Assembly (NCBI RefSeq): GCF_003008615.1
Contig: NZ_CP027657.1
Coordinates: forward strand, 1,550,001-1,614,000
Direction of reading: 5' to 3'
Origin: Pseudomonas mendocina
GTDB lineage: Bacteria; Pseudomonadota; Gammaproteobacteria; Pseudomonadales; Pseudomonadaceae
DNA length: 64,000 bases
Of this stretch, positions 32,345-46,152 are shown piece after piece (positions within the stretch are counted from its first letter, which is position 1; each line of letters starts with the position of its first letter). The notes under the pieces were generated by a model that saw only the letters and a list, made by a program, of their open reading frames with translations, had not been told where the DNA came from and ran no database searches. The position numbers were made by a program, and so were the translations under genes.

Positions 32345-33181
32345 TTACTCCTGGTAGCTGACGAGACGGGCGACGCTGCCCAGCAGAAGGTCGAGCAGCA
32401 TGCCGACCACGCCGATCATCAGGATCGAGAAGATCACGCTGGCCAGGTTGAGGTTGTTCCACTCGTTCCACACGTAGTAGCCAATCCCGGTGCCACCGAC
32501 GAGCATCTCGGCGGCGACGATCACCAGCCAGGCGATGCCGACCGAGATGCGCATGCCGGTGAGGATGGTCGGCATCGCGGCGGGCAGGATCACGTTGAAC
32601 GCCGTGCGCAGCGGGCTCAGCTCATGAGTACGGGCGACGTTGATCCAGTCGCGACGCACGCCCGCTACTCCGAAGGCGGTGTTGAGCAGCATCGGCCACA
32701 CCGAGCAGATGAAGATCACGAAGATCGCCGAGGTCTGCGAATCCTTGATCACGAACAGCGCCAACGGCATCCAGGCCAGCGGCGAGATCGGCCGTAGGAT
32801 CTGGATGAAGGGGTTGAGCGCGCGGTACATCAGTGGCGACATGCCGATGACGAAACCGATGGGGATCGCTACGAGCGCCGCCAGCAGGTAGCCGGTCAAC
32901 ACCCGGTACAGCGAGTGCGCGAGCTGGATACCGATACCCTTGTCGTTCGGCCCGTTGTCATAGAACGGCTGGCTCAGTTCGGCGTAGGCATGTGCCAGCA
33001 CCACCGAGGGCGGCGGCACGCGGGCCTCCTGCTCGGTTTCGCCCATGAGCAGGGCGTATTCGTCATCGGCACTGACTGCGGCGCTGGCGGGCACGCGGCA
33101 GAGTACCTCCCAGATGGCGAGCAGCAGCACCAGCAACACCGCGGAGAGAACCGCCGCGCGCAGGGAAATGGACGCTTTCAT
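32345..33181 (-). CDS. cynB: Cyanate/nitrate-type ABC transporter permease
   Basis: The 278-residue permease has an N-terminal helix (LSAVLLVLLLAIWEVLC), a periplasmic stretch and five further helices. The EAA-type loop VARTHELSPLRTAFNVILPAAMPTILTGMRISVG is the ATPase contact. It is of the NrtB/SsuC class. The ATG at 33181 has GGAGG 5 nt upstream and overlaps the binding-protein stop; a GTG one codon earlier is less well spaced. The insert between the first two helices (ADDEYALLMGETEQEARVPPPSVVL) is typical of NrtB relatives. Confidence 0.85.
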   Translation of the reverse strand: MKASISLRAAVLSAVLLVLLLAIWEVLCRVPASAAVSADDEYALLMGETEQEARVPPPSVVLAHAYAELSQPFYDNGPNDKGIGIQLAHSLYRVLTGYLLAALVAIPIGFVIGMSPLMYRALNPFIQILRPISPLAWMPLALFVIKDSQTSAIFVIFICSVWPMLLNTAFGVAGVRRDWINVARTHELSPLRTAFNVILPAAMPTILTGMRISVGIAWLVIVAAEMLVGGTGIGYYVWNEWNNLNLASVIFSILMIGVVGMLLDLLLGSVARLVSYQE

Positions 33182-34548
33182 CACGACCTCCGCATGGCGA
33201 AGCTGGCCAGGTAACCGTCCGGATCGGCCGGATCGAAGGGTTTGCCCATCACGCTGAAGGACTTGTAGGCATCGGCCGGCACCGGCAGGCCGAGATCGTT
33301 CATCACCTTGCCGGCGTCAGCCGCGAGGAACACCCGCTCGGCGATGCTGCGGTAGTCGACATCCCCCTGCAGATAGCCCCAGCGTTTCATCTGGGTGAGT
33401 ATCCACACCGCCATCGACTGCCAGGGGAACGGATCGAAGTCGATGCGCTGCGGCTCGTCATGGATGTTGCCCAGGCCGTCGGCATAGCGCCCGCTGAGCA
33501 CCTGCTGCACCACCGGCACCGGCTGGTTGAGGTAGTTGCGGGTGGAGATCGCCTCGGCCACCGCCTTGCGGTTCTCAGCCTTGGAGGAGTATTGCGTGGC
33601 GTCGATCAGTGCATGCAGCAGCGCGCCATAGGTATTGGGATTCTCACTGGCGAAGCGTTGGCTGCAGGCGAAGGCGCAGCACGGGTGGCCCGGCCACAAC
33701 TCCTTGGTCAGCAGGTGGATGAAGCCGACCTTCTCCCATACCGCGCGCTGGTTGAACGGATCCGGCGAGAGGAAGCCATCGAGGTTGCCGGCGCGCAGGT
33801 TGGCGACCATCTCCGGTGGCGGCACCACACGAATCTGGATGTCGCGATCCGGGTCCAGGCCGTGTTCGGCGACGTAATAACGCAACAGGAAGTTGTGCAT
33901 CGAGTATTCGAACGGCACACCGAAGCGCATGCCCTTCCACAGCTTCGGATCACGTTTGTCCTGATGCTGCATGCCGAGCACGATGGCCTGGCCGTTGACG
34001 TTTTCCAGCGCTGGCATGACGAAAGGCGTCTGCGTCGAACCCAACCCCAGGCTGATGGCCAGCGGCATCGGCGAGAGCATGTGCGAGGCGTCGTATTCGC
34101 CGGCCAGCGACTTGTCGCGCGCCACCGCCCAGCCGGCGGTCTTCACCGTTTCCACCTCCAGTCCGTACTTGGCGTAGAAGCCCATCGGCTCGGCCATGAT
34201 GATCGGCGTGGCGCAGGTGATGGGCACGAAGCCGATCTTCAGCTTGGTCTTCTCCAACGGGCCAAGGCTGTCCTTGACCGCTGCCTTGACCGCGTCCAGC
34301 GGGATCATGCTGCCCAGAATCGCCGCCGCGACACCGCCACCGATCATTCCCATAAAACTGCGCCGGGAGAAATCGTTATGGCCGAACACACCGCGCACGA
34401 TGGCGTTCTCCACGGCGCGGTCGAGCATCGCCTCGCTGCTATCGGGCAGCGCAGCGGTACTGGGCGTGCAACGCTGACAGGCACACCCGGCGGCATGGGA
34501 CAGCTCGCTGTCGGGGCTGAATGGATCGTCCAGGCTGTTGACGCTCAT
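33181..34548 (-). CDS. cynA: Tat-exported NrtA/CynA-type substrate-binding protein
   Basis: The 455-residue protein has the twin-arginine motif SRRSFMGMIGG (Arg62-Arg63) and a hydrophobic stretch ending near residue 90. The NrtA fold follows (KIGFVPITCATPIIMAEPMGFYAKYGLEVE). The region before the Tat motif is unusually long, about 60 residues, and contains Cys22, Cys24 and Cys27 (GCACQRC). The ATG at 34548 has an AGGAG Shine-Dalgarno; an upstream frame start at 34578 is less likely. It is the first gene of the operon, read from a sigma54-type promoter at 34637-34652. Confidence 0.85.
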   Translation of the reverse strand: MSVNSLDDPFSPDSELSHAAGCACQRCTPSTAALPDSSEAMLDRAVENAIVRGVFGHNDFSRRSFMGMIGGGVAAAILGSMIPLDAVKAAVKDSLGPLEKTKLKIGFVPITCATPIIMAEPMGFYAKYGLEVETVKTAGWAVARDKSLAGEYDASHMLSPMPLAISLGLGSTQTPFVMPALENVNGQAIVLGMQHQDKRDPKLWKGMRFGVPFEYSMHNFLLRYYVAEHGLDPDRDIQIRVVPPPEMVANLRAGNLDGFLSPDPFNQRAVWEKVGFIHLLTKELWPGHPCCAFACSQRFASENPNTYGALLHALIDATQYSSKAENRKAVAEAISTRNYLNQPVPVVQQVLSGRYADGLGNIHDEPQRIDFDPFPWQSMAVWILTQMKRWGYLQGDVDYRSIAERVFLAADAGKVMNDLGLPVPADAYKSFSVMGKPFDPADPDGYLASFAMRRS

Positions 34549-34636
34549 CGTGATCACTCCTGCGATGGCCTGCCCCAAATTGGTGAGGCTGGCGCTGACT
34601 GGGCTGGGCCGTTGCCGGCCGGTTCATGTCAGCTAT

Positions 34637-34652
34637 TGCAGGAGCTGTACCA
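34637..34652 (-). promoter_or_regulatory. Sigma54 promoter of the cyanate operon
   Basis: On the minus strand the sequence is TGGTACAGCTCCTGCA. It has the invariant GG and GC doublets separated by 10 bp and matches most of the TGGCACG-N4-TTGCA consensus. It lies about 90 bp upstream of the binding-protein start, and a sigma54 activator gene is divergent from it. Confidence 0.72.
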
Positions 34653-34710
34653 GTTCAAAAATCCATATAAATAATTGAAAAACAAAGACTTTCAACAGAA
34701 TCAACAAATA

Positions 34711-34789
34711 CGAAATCTCGTTATTCACGAGATTTCGTCAACTTGAAAAACGAGATTTCGTCAACTTGAAAAACGAGATTTCGTCAACT
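34711..34789. promoter_or_regulatory. Tandem and inverted operator array for the sigma54 activator
   Basis: Two full copies of a 23-bp direct repeat (34727-34749, 34750-34772) and a 17-bp third copy (34773-34789) each begin ACGAGATTTCGT. A perfect inverted 10-mer, CGAAATCTCG at 34711-34720, faces the first copy. The array lies between two divergent sigma54-type promoters, so it is the likely binding site (UAS) for the regulator; this function is inferred. Confidence 0.65.
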
Positions 34790-34804
34790 GGCACGCCCTT
34801 TGGA
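34789..34804 (+). promoter_or_regulatory. Sigma54-type promoter of the activator gene
   Basis: TGGCACGCCCTTTGGA matches the -24 box perfectly; the -12 box is TTGGA instead of TTGCA, with the correct 10-bp spacing. It abuts the last operator repeat and lies 36 bp before the regulator ATG, which would allow autoregulation. Confidence 0.55.
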
Positions 34805-34839
34805 TAACGACCTGAAAGGTCAATCCCGAGAGCGCCGCG

Positions 34840-38183
<3,344 letters not shown>

Positions 38184-38208
38184 TCATCAAACCACTTCAG
38201 GCGCATTC

Positions 38209-41200
38209 TTATTGCGGGTTGGCACGGGTGCTGGACAGCAGCGACTTCAGACTGGCCGCTTTCGGTTTCACCAGCCAGAACTTGCGCAGGTAATCGTCCA
38301 GGTTTTCCAGCAGGTTCTGGCCCCACTCGCTGCCGGTCTCTTCAACGTACTCGGCGAGCACGCTTTCCAGGTGGCTGCGGTAGGCCTCCATCGCTTCGTT
38401 GTTGATGCGCTGGATCTCCACCAGTTCGTGGTTGACGCGGTCGTAGAAGCCGTTGTCCAGATCGAGCACGTAGGCGAAACCGCCGGTCATGCCCGAGCCG
38501 AAGTTGTAGCCGGTCTTGCCCAGTACGCAGACGAAACCGCCGGTCATGTACTCGCAGCAGTGATCGCCAGTGCCTTCCACCACGGCATGGGCGCCGGAGT
38601 TGCGCACGGCGAAACGCTCACCTGCGGTGCCGGTGGCGAACAGCTTGCCGCCGGTGGCGCCGTACAGGCAGGTGTTGCCGATGATGGCGCTGTCCTCGGT
38701 GGCGAACGGGCTGCCGGCAGGCGGGGTGATGACGATCTTGCCTGCGGTCATGCCTTTGCCGACGTAGTCGTTGGCATCACCTTCCAGACGCAGGTGCAGA
38801 CCACCGGCATTCCACACGCCGAAGCTCTGCCCGGCAGTGCCCTTGAAGCGGAAGGTGATCGGCGCATCAACCATGCCCTGGTTGCCATGCACGCGGGCGA
38901 TCTCACCGGAAATGCGCGCACCGATGGAGCGGTCGCAGTTGCCGATGTTCAGCTCGAACTCGCCACCGGTCTTGCCGGCGATGGCGTCCTTGGCCATTTC
39001 CACCATCTTCTCGGCCAGCAGGCCTTCGTCGAACGGCGGGTTCTTCGGCACTTGGCAGAACTGCGGCTTGTCAGCCGGGATATGCGCGCTGGCCAGCAGC
39101 GGCGACAGATCCAGGTTGCCCTGCTTGGCGGTTTCGCCCGGCAGCACTTCGAGCAGGTCGGTACGCCCGATCAGCTCTTCCAGGCTGCGCACGCCCAGCT
39201 TGGCCAACCACTCGCGGGTTTCCTCGGCGACGTAGGTGAAGAAGTTCATCACCATCTCGACGGTGCCGATGAAGTGATCCTTGCGCAGCTTGTCGTTCTG
39301 CGTGGCCACGCCGGTGGCGCAGTTGTTCAGGTGGCAGATACGCAGGTATTTGCAGCCCAGGGCCACCATCGGCGCGGTACCGAAGCCGAAGCTCTCGGCG
39401 CCGAGGATGGCGGCCTTGATCACGTCCAGGCCGGTTTTCAGACCACCGTCGGTCTGCACCCGAACCTTGCCGCGCAGGTCGTTGCCGCGCAGGGTCTGGT
39501 GGGTTTCGGCCAGGCCCAGCTCCCACGGCGCGCCGGCATAGCGGATGGAGGTCAGCGGCGATGCGCCGGTACCACCGTCGTAACCGGAGATGGTGATCAG
39601 GTCGGCGTAGGCCTTGGCCACACCGGCTGCGATGGTGCCGACACCGGCTTCCGCCACCAGCTTGACAGACACCAGCGCCTTCGGGTTGACCTGCTTGAGG
39701 TCATAGATCAGCTGCGCCAGGTCTTCGATCGAGTAGATGTCGTGGTGCGGCGGCGGCGAAATCAGGGTCACGCCCGGCACCGCGTAGCGCAGCTTGGCGA
39801 TCAGACCGTTGACCTTGCCGCCCGGCAGTTGGCCGCCCTCACCGGGCTTGGCGCCCTGGGCCACCTTGATCTGCAGCACTTCGGCGTTGACCAGGTATTC
39901 CGGAGTCACACCGAAACGGCCGGTAGCCACCTGCTTGATCTTCGAGCTCTTGATGGTGCCGTAGCGGGCCGGGTCTTCGCCGCCCTCACCGGAGTTGGAA
40001 CGACCACCCAGGCGGTTCATCGCCTCGGCCAACGCCTCGTGCGCCTCCGGCGACAGCGCGCCGAGGGAGATACCGGCGGCATCAAAACGCTTGAAGATCG
40101 ACTGCAGCGGCTCGACTTCGTCGAGGCTGATCGGCGTGGCGGATTCCTTGACCTTGAGCAGGTCGCGGATCATCGACACCGGGCGGGTGTCGACCAACGT
40201 CGAGTATGCCTTGTACTTCTCGTAGTTGCCCTGCTGCACGGCCTCCTGCAGCGTGCGCACCACATCCGGGTTGTAGGCGTGGTACTCGCCGCCGTAGACG
40301 AACTTGAGCAGGCCGCCCTGCTGGATCGACTTGCGGTTGTTCCAGGCCTCGAAGGACAGCAGCTTCTGCTCGCTTTCGATGTCGACGAAACGCGCGCCCT
40401 GGATGCGGCTGGCCACACCCCGGAAGCACAGTTCGGTGACTTCATCGGCCAGGCCGACCGCCTCGAACAGTTGCGCACCGCGGTAGGACGCGACCGTGGA
40501 GATGCCCATCTTCGACAGGATCTTCAGCAGGCCTTTGGAGATGCCCTTGCGGTAGTACTTGAAGACTTCGTACAGATCGCCCAGCACTTCGCCGGTGCGG
40601 ATCAGGTCGCCCAGCACTTCGTAGGCCAGGAACGGGTACACCGCCGAGGCACCGAAGCCCAGCAGCACGGCGTAGTGGTGCGGGTCACGCGCGGTGGCGG
40701 TTTCCACCAGGATGTTGCAGTCGCAGCGCATGCCCTTCTCGGTCAGGCGGTGATGCACGGCGCCGGTAACCAGCGCGGCATGCGCCGGCAGCTTGCCCGG
40801 GGCGATGTGGCGGTCGGTCAGCACCAGCAGCACCTTGCCGGCACGCACGGCTTCCTCGGCCTGGTCAGCCATGTTACGCACAGCCGCTTCCAGACCCAGC
40901 GACTCATCGTAGTTCATGTCGATGATATGACGGTCGAAGCCGGGGCGATCCAGGTTCATCAGCGCGCGCCACTTGGCCGGCGAGATTACCGGGCTGCTGA
41001 GAATCACGCGGGTGGCGTGCTCCGGCGACTCGCTGAAGATATTGCGCTCGGCGCCCAGGCAGATCTCCAGGGACATGACGATCGCTTCGCGCAGCGGATC
41101 GATCGGCGGGTTGGTAACCTGCGCGAACTGCTGACGGAAGTAATCGTAGGGCGAACGCACGCGCTGGCTGAGCACGGCCATCGGCGTATCGTCCCCCATG

Positions 41201-42657
41201 GAGCCGACCGCTTCCTGGCCCTGCTCACCGAGCGGACGCAGCACCTGGTCACGCTCCTCGAAGGTGACCTGGAACATCTTCATGTACTGCTTGAGCTGAT
41301 CCGGGTCGTAGAAGGCCGAACCGTGGTCGCGGTCTTCCAGCGTCGCCTTGATGCGCTGAGCATGCTTGCGCAGCCACAGCTTGTAGGGGTGGCGCGACTT
41401 CAGGCGGCTGTCGATGGACTCGGTATCCAGCACCTGACCCGTTTCGGTGTCGACGGCGAGAATCTGCCCAGGGCCGACACGACCCTTGGCGATGACGTCC
41501 TCGGGCTGGTAATCCCACACGCCGATTTCCGACGCCAGGGTGATGTAGCCGTTCTTGGTGGTGACCCAACGCGCCGGGCGCAGACCGTTACGGTCGAGCA
41601 GGCACACGGCATGGCGACCATCGGTCAGTACCACGCCGGCCGGGCCATCCCAGGGCTCCATGTGCATGGAGTTGTATTCGTAGAACGCGCGCAGGTCGGC
41701 GTCCATGGTCTCGACGTTCTGCCAGGCCGGCGGAATGATCATGCGCAGACCACGGAACAGGTCGATGCCTCCGGTGACCATCAGCTCGAGCATGTTGTCC
41801 ATGCTCGAGGAGTCGGAGCCGACGCGGTTGACCAACGGGCCCAGCTCGTCGAGATCCGGAATCAACTCGTTGGCGAACTTGGTGCGACGGGCCTGCGCCC
41901 AGTTGCGGTTGCCGGTGATGGTGTTGATCTCGCCGTTGTGCGCGAGATAACGGAACGGCTGCGCCAGCGGCCACTTCGGCAGGGTGTTGGTCGAGAAACG
42001 CTGGTGGAAGACCGCGATGGCGGTCTGCAGGCGCTCGTCACCCAGATCCGGGTAGAACTGCTGCAGATCCGCCGGCATCATCAGGCCTTTATAGATGATG
42101 GTCTTGTGCGAAAAGCTGCAGATGTAGTGGTCGCTGTCGTCGGCATTGGCCACCGACGAGCGGCGACGGGCGCTGAACAGCTTGATGGCGAACTCCTGGT
42201 CGGATAGACCTTCGCCACCGATGAACACCTGCTCGATCTGCGGCAGACGTTCCAGCGCCAGCCGGCCCAGCACGCTGGTGTCGATCGGCACCTTGCGCCA
42301 GCCCACCAGTTGCAGACCGGCCGCGAGGATTTCGCGGTTCATGTTCTCGCGCGCGGCTTCGGCCTTCGCCGAATCCTGATTGAAGAACACCATGCCCACG
42401 GCATATTGCGCAGGCAATTCGACGCCGAATTGCTCCTGGGCGATCGCGCGCAGGAATTGATCGGGCTTCTGGATCAGCAGGCCGCAGCCATCACCGGTCT
42501 TGCCGTCGGCGTTGATACCGCCGCGGTGAGTCATGCAGGTGAGGGCCTCAATAGCGGTCTTGAGCAGGTGATGACTAGGCTCACCTTGCATATGGGCGAT
42601 CAAGCCGAAGCCGCAGTTATCCTTGAACTCATCAGGACGGTACAAACCTGCTTTCAT
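38209..42657 (-). CDS. gltB: Glutamate synthase large subunit
   Basis: The 1482-residue alpha subunit of GOGAT has the catalytic Cys of the Ntn-type glutaminase at position 15 ([18 protein letters not shown]), giving a short propeptide. The FMN/synthase domain includes [15 protein letters not shown], and the 3Fe-4S cluster cysteines lie in [16 protein letters not shown]. The C-terminal beta-helix domain ([21 protein letters not shown]) is complete. It works with GltD in ammonia assimilation together with glutamine synthetase. It is the first gene of gltBD. Confidence 0.97.
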   Translation of the reverse strand: MKAGLYRPDEFKDNCGFGLIAHMQGEPSHHLLKTAIEALTCMTHRGGINADGKTGDGCGLLIQKPDQFLRAIAQEQFGVELPAQYAVGMVFFNQDSAKAEAARENMNREILAAGLQLVGWRKVPIDTSVLGRLALERLPQIEQVFIGGEGLSDQEFAIKLFSARRRSSVANADDSDHYICSFSHKTIIYKGLMMPADLQQFYPDLGDERLQTAIAVFHQRFSTNTLPKWPLAQPFRYLAHNGEINTITGNRNWAQARRTKFANELIPDLDELGPLVNRVGSDSSSMDNMLELMVTGGIDLFRGLRMIIPPAWQNVETMDADLRAFYEYNSMHMEPWDGPAGVVLTDGRHAVCLLDRNGLRPARWVTTKNGYITLASEIGVWDYQPEDVIAKGRVGPGQILAVDTETGQVLDTESIDSRLKSRHPYKLWLRKHAQRIKATLEDRDHGSAFYDPDQLKQYMKMFQVTFEERDQVLRPLGEQGQEAVGSMGDDTPMAVLSQRVRSPYDYFRQQFAQVTNPPIDPLREAIVMSLEICLGAERNIFSESPEHATRVILSSPVISPAKWRALMNLDRPGFDRHIIDMNYDESLGLEAAVRNMADQAEEAVRAGKVLLVLTDRHIAPGKLPAHAALVTGAVHHRLTEKGMRCDCNILVETATARDPHHYAVLLGFGASAVYPFLAYEVLGDLIRTGEVLGDLYEVFKYYRKGISKGLLKILSKMGISTVASYRGAQLFEAVGLADEVTELCFRGVASRIQGARFVDIESEQKLLSFEAWNNRKSIQQGGLLKFVYGGEYHAYNPDVVRTLQEAVQQGNYEKYKAYSTLVDTRPVSMIRDLLKVKESATPISLDEVEPLQSIFKRFDAAGISLGALSPEAHEALAEAMNRLGGRSNSGEGGEDPARYGTIKSSKIKQVATGRFGVTPEYLVNAEVLQIKVAQGAKPGEGGQLPGGKVNGLIAKLRYAVPGVTLISPPPHHDIYSIEDLAQLIYDLKQVNPKALVSVKLVAEAGVGTIAAGVAKAYADLITISGYDGGTGASPLTSIRYAGAPWELGLAETHQTLRGNDLRGKVRVQTDGGLKTGLDVIKAAILGAESFGFGTAPMVALGCKYLRICHLNNCATGVATQNDKLRKDHFIGTVEMVMNFFTYVAEETREWLAKLGVRSLEELIGRTDLLEVLPGETAKQGNLDLSPLLASAHIPADKPQFCQVPKNPPFDEGLLAEKMVEMAKDAIAGKTGGEFELNIGNCDRSIGARISGEIARVHGNQGMVDAPITFRFKGTAGQSFGVWNAGGLHLRLEGDANDYVGKGMTAGKIVITPPAGSPFATEDSAIIGNTCLYGATGGKLFATGTAGERFAVRNSGAHAVVEGTGDHCCEYMTGGFVCVLGKTGYNFGSGMTGGFAYVLDLDNGFYDRVNHELVEIQRINNEAMEAYRSHLESVLAEYVEETGSEWGQNLLENLDDYLRKFWLVKPKAASLKSLLSSTRANPQ

Positions 42658-42846
42658 AGGGGAACTCTCACCAGGCTGCCTAGACTTCAGGCAAATTACT
42701 TTCTAATTCAATGACTTAAACCTGAAAAGCGGGCACGGGCCAGCTTTGCACAAGGCAAAAGGGAGGTCATTGTACATATCCCCCCATCCCGTCACAAATT
42801 TTAGTGGCGAGGGGGTGAAAATTTATGTCGCAAAAACGAAGGATAA

Positions 42847-42878
42847 GACTGCAAGGTCGTGCTAACGACCATGCAGTC
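42847..42878. terminator. Hairpin downstream of the damX-like gene
   Basis: GACTGCAAGGTCG and CGACCATGCAGTC form a 13-bp stem with one mismatch and a 6-nt loop, 20 nt past the damX stop on the minus strand. The nearest T run (TTCGTTTTTG) is about 10 nt further, so the terminator call is moderate. The rest of the 240-bp gap before gltB shows no clear promoter that I can defend. Confidence 0.45.
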
Positions 42879-42897
42879 ATGCTGAGGAAGGGGACTT

Positions 42898-44463
42898 CTA
42901 GCGGCTCATCTCCTGCTGAATGCTGCCCAGCGTACGCGGCCAGGGCTTACCCGCCTGCAGCTTGGCCGGCAGGGTTTTCACCGCTGCCTGAGCTGCATCG
43001 CGACTAGCAAAGCTACCGTAGGTCAGCACATACAACGGCTGCCCCTGGTGAACCTTCTTGAAGTAGCGATACTCGCTACCGCCCTCGCGCACCAGCGCTT
43101 GAATGTTGGCCTCAGAACGCGATCCGGCGATCTGCAAAGCAAAACGCGAGGCTGGCTGCTGCGCATACCAGTTACCACCAGACGCACTCGACGCCACGGG
43201 CTTGGCAGGCGCCGGGGTAGGGGCCGGGGTAGGGGCCGGACTAGAAACCGGCGGCTTGGCTGCCGCAGGCTCAGGCTGCTTGACTGCAGGTGCAGGTGCA
43301 GGTGCAGGTGCAGGTGCAGGTGCAGGTGCAGGAGTAATTGGAGCCGTTGGCGCGGTAACGGTCGAGGGCGCAGGCGAGGCCGGCGGCTCGAAATTATCCA
43401 GTTCCTCGCCCGCAGCCTCAGCCAGCGGCTGTCGAATGACCGCCTGCGACTCACCAACCAAGGGTAACGGCAGAGGCTGGCTGCTACCGGCAAATTCAAT
43501 AGCTGGCGTCTGCGCCGGCTCTTGGGCCCCGGCAGCCTTCTCCTGCTCAGCGGCAGGCGCAGCAGACTGCAACGGCAGTGATGAGCCAGTCGGCACCTCA
43601 GTCGAAGGCTGCGAATCACGGCCCTGCATCAGCCACGCAGCCGCAACACCAATCAACACCACACCCAGCGCGAGCACATGCTTTTTCGGCAGCGCGAACG
43701 AAAAGCCACCCGCACGCCCCACGGAACGCTGTGCCAGCATCTGCTCAACCAATAACTCACGCGCCTCGGTATTAATGGAGCCCGGCCAACCGCCAGAGCG
43801 CTGATGGATATCATCGATCTGCTCCTCCGTCAGCACCTCGATGTCCTGGCCCGCACCGTCGAGGCGCTGCGCAAGGTACTCGCGAGTCTCATCCTCACCG
43901 TAGGGCTGCAATTCGATGGCATGGTAGGACTCCTCGCCACCACTCAACGCCTCGAGACGATCGAGCAACTCATGCTCGGCGAAAAGAAACACATGAGGCC
44001 GCCCCTCGGAGTTACCGGCAGCCAGAGCCAGAACGCTCTTCAGCGCAGAGTCGTCCAGTTGATCGGCATCATCGATCAGCAGATACACCTCCTGCCCGGT
44101 CAACGCCAACTGCCCGACCTGCGCCAGAACCGAACGCACGTCAGCATTCGCAACGGAAAGCCCCTGAGCCACCTGACGCAGCAATGCCTCGCTACCACTT
44201 ACGCCCTGAGCAATAACGATGCTCTGCACCGCCTGCTTGTTGGTGCTGGCGACCAGCGCCTGACGCAGCAAGGTCTTGCCGCTACCATGCGGGCCAACCA
44301 CCGCTAGCAGCAACTGGCTATAGCGCGCAAGGTGATGCAGCTGCCCCAGCACCGGCTTACGCTGCGCAGGGAAAAACTTGAAACCGGGCACTCGCGGCGC
44401 AAAGGGGTCGTGACTGAACTGGTAATGCGCCAGAAAAGCTTCGTCAGCATGCAAACTGGTCAT
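42898..44463 (-). CDS. damX: DamX-like protein: AAA ATPase, membrane helix, Pro/Ala linker and SPOR domain
   Basis: The 521-residue bitopic protein has a cytoplasmic ExeA/GspA-like ATPase domain (VVGPHGSGKTLLRQAL near residues 55-70; VYLLIDDADQLDD as Walker B). A membrane helix lies at about 268-285 (HVLALGVVLIGVAAAWLM). A long Pro/Ala-rich periplasmic linker follows, then a C-terminal SPOR domain (about 440-521, FALQIAGSRSEANIQALV ... LYVLTYGSFASRDAA). SPOR domains bind denuded septal peptidoglycan, so it probably acts in cell division. The linker contains an uninterrupted Ala-Pro run encoded by a hexanucleotide repeat (43285-43332). It follows aroB by 10 nt, the usual dam/damX-like context in gammaproteobacteria. 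Confidence 0.88.
   Translation of the reverse strand: MTSLHADEAFLAHYQFSHDPFAPRVPGFKFFPAQRKPVLGQLHHLARYSQLLLAVVGPHGSGKTLLRQALVASTNKQAVQSIVIAQGVSGSEALLRQVAQGLSVANADVRSVLAQVGQLALTGQEVYLLIDDADQLDDSALKSVLALAAGNSEGRPHVFLFAEHELLDRLEALSGGEESYHAIELQPYGEDETREYLAQRLDGAGQDIEVLTEEQIDDIHQRSGGWPGSINTEARELLVEQMLAQRSVGRAGGFSFALPKKHVLALGVVLIGVAAAWLMQGRDSQPSTEVPTGSSLPLQSAAPAAEQEKAAGAQEPAQTPAIEFAGSSQPLPLPLVGESQAVIRQPLAEAAGEELDNFEPPASPAPSTVTAPTAPITPAPAPAPAPAPAPAPAVKQPEPAAAKPPVSSPAPTPAPTPAPAKPVASSASGGNWYAQQPASRFALQIAGSRSEANIQALVREGGSEYRYFKKVHQGQPLYVLTYGSFASRDAAQAAVKTLPAKLQAGKPWPRTLGSIQQEMSR
43285..43332. repeat. Hexanucleotide microsatellite (TGCAGG, 8 perfect copies) in the damX-like gene
   Basis: Eight uninterrupted TGCAGG units on the plus strand encode an Ala-Pro dipeptide run in the periplasmic linker. 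Copy-number change would keep the frame and alter linker length. A shorter imperfect repeat of GGGGCC/GGGGTA type is visible at about 43207-43242. Confidence 0.9.
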
Positions 44464-44473
44464 GGATCACTCT

Positions 44474-45577
44474 TCAAGAGTTGAACGACTGAGCCAGAGC
44501 CACGTAATCACTACGTAGCGTGGCGTCGAGAATTTCACGCGGGTAATCGGCAGTTACCACGGCCTCACCCAGGCGTTTTAGCAGCACCAGGCGCAATTGC
44601 CCGTCCAGCACTTTTTTATCTACTGCCATGTGCTCGAGAAATTGCTCGGGCGTCATGTCCTGCGGAGGGACGATTGGCAAACCGGCATCCTGCAGAAGGC
44701 GAGCACCTCGATCACGCTCGGCAGCCGACAGCCAGCCAAGACGATAGGACATTTCCAACGCCATCACCGTTCCAGCGGCGACAGCCTCTCCATGTAGCCA
44801 GACACCATAGCCCTGCTCGGTCTCGATCGCATGGCCGAAGGTATGACCAAGATTGAGCGTCGCACGCACACCTGACTCGCGCTCATCAGCCCCGACCACA
44901 CGCGCCTTGGCTACACACGAACGCTCGATTGCATAGGTCAATGCCGCCTGATCAAGGCTGAGCAATGCCACCATGTTGGTTTCGAGCCAGCCGAGAAATG
45001 GCTCATCGCAGATCAGGCCGTACTTGATCACCTCGGCCAAACCGGCGGACAACTCCCGAGCGGGCAAGGTTTGCAGGCTCGCAGTATCGATCAGCACCGC
45101 CTTGGGCTGGTAGAACGCACCGACCATGTTCTTGCCCAGCGGGTGGTTGATGCCGGTCTTGCCACCTACAGAGGAGTCGACTTGCGACAACAGCGTCGTC
45201 GGCACCTGAATGAAGTCGACGCCTCGCTGGTAGCAGGCCGCCGCAAAACCAGCCATGTCGCCAATGACACCACCGCCAAGCGCAATCACAGTGGTACGCC
45301 TATCATGACGAGCGGATAGAAGGCCGTCGAAGATCAGCTGTAGCGTTTCCCAGTTTTTGAAGGCCTCACCGTCGGGCAACACCACCGTGGCGATATTAAA
45401 ACCCTCCAGCGCCTGCTTCAGAGGCTCCAGATAGAGAGGCGCGACAGTTTCATTGGTCACTATCGCCACCTGTCGACCGGCTATGTGCCGAGCCAGCAAC
45501 TCAGGGCGCGCGAGCAACCCACTACCGATATAGATGGGATAACTGCGCTCGCCGAGTTCAACGTGAAGAGTCTGCAT
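44474..45577 (-). CDS. aroB: 3-dehydroquinate synthase
   Basis: The 367-residue NAD- and metal-dependent enzyme converts DAHP to 3-dehydroquinate in the shikimate pathway. [23 protein letters not shown] (about residues 99-121), [25 protein letters not shown] and the metal-ligand region [12 protein letters not shown] are all present. It is in the order aroK-aroB-damX, 51 nt after aroK. Confidence 0.97.
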   Translation of the reverse strand: MQTLHVELGERSYPIYIGSGLLARPELLARHIAGRQVAIVTNETVAPLYLEPLKQALEGFNIATVVLPDGEAFKNWETLQLIFDGLLSARHDRRTTVIALGGGVIGDMAGFAAACYQRGVDFIQVPTTLLSQVDSSVGGKTGINHPLGKNMVGAFYQPKAVLIDTASLQTLPARELSAGLAEVIKYGLICDEPFLGWLETNMVALLSLDQAALTYAIERSCVAKARVVGADERESGVRATLNLGHTFGHAIETEQGYGVWLHGEAVAAGTVMALEMSYRLGWLSAAERDRGARLLQDAGLPIVPPQDMTPEQFLEHMAVDKKVLDGQLRLVLLKRLGEAVVTADYPREILDATLRSDYVALAQSFNS

Positions 45578-45628
45578 GAGGCCCCCAGGATAAAAAGGGC
45601 TCTAGGATAACGCAGTTCGCCCCGTGCT

Positions 45629-46147
45629 TTAACGGGGCGACAAGGCTTCCAGGCGCGAGAGAATTTCTTGAACGACCATCCGCGGCGGACGCTCGTCCGT
45701 TTCGATCACGACATCGGCGACCTCTCGATACAGAGGATCACGCATCGCCATCAGATCTCGCAGCACCTGCGCCGGATTGGCAGTGCGCAGCAAGGGCCGA
45801 TTACGATCACGCGAAGTCCGATCGATCTGCTGCTCAACGGACGTATGCAGATACACAACACGCCCGCCAGCGTGCAACGCCTGACGATTCGCTTCACGCA
45901 TCACCACACCGCCACCGGTGGCCAATACCAGGCCGTCCTGCGCAGAAAGCTCGGCGATCACCGCCTGCTCCCGCTCACGAAAACCCTGCTCCCCCTCGAC
46001 ATCGAAGATCCAGGGGATATCAGCACCCGTACGCTGCTCGATCTCCTTGTCGGAGTCCTTGAAAGGCAAACGCAGTTCTTTTGCAAGCAAACGCCCGATG
46101 GTGCTCTTTCCAGCTCCCATCGGGCCAATGAGGATTACATTCCGCAC
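45629..46147 (-). CDS. aroK: Shikimate kinase
   Basis: The 172-residue P-loop kinase phosphorylates shikimate at O3. The N terminus [22 protein letters not shown] holds Walker A (residues 9-16); [11 protein letters not shown] and [13 protein letters not shown] are the shikimate-binding and GGG motifs. It starts with GTG, 5 nt after the pilQ stop, so it is probably transcribed with the pilus genes. Confidence 0.96.
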   Translation of the reverse strand: MRNVILIGPMGAGKSTIGRLLAKELRLPFKDSDKEIEQRTGADIPWIFDVEGEQGFREREQAVIAELSAQDGLVLATGGGVVMREANRQALHAGGRVVYLHTSVEQQIDRTSRDRNRPLLRTANPAQVLRDLMAMRDPLYREVADVVIETDERPPRMVVQEILSRLEALSPR

Positions 46148-46152
46148 TTAGG

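Noticed and set aside
43201..43340. Repeats in the damX-like gene as a possible CRISPR array.
   Set aside because: The units are 6 bp, have no spacers and are in frame as Ala-Pro codons.
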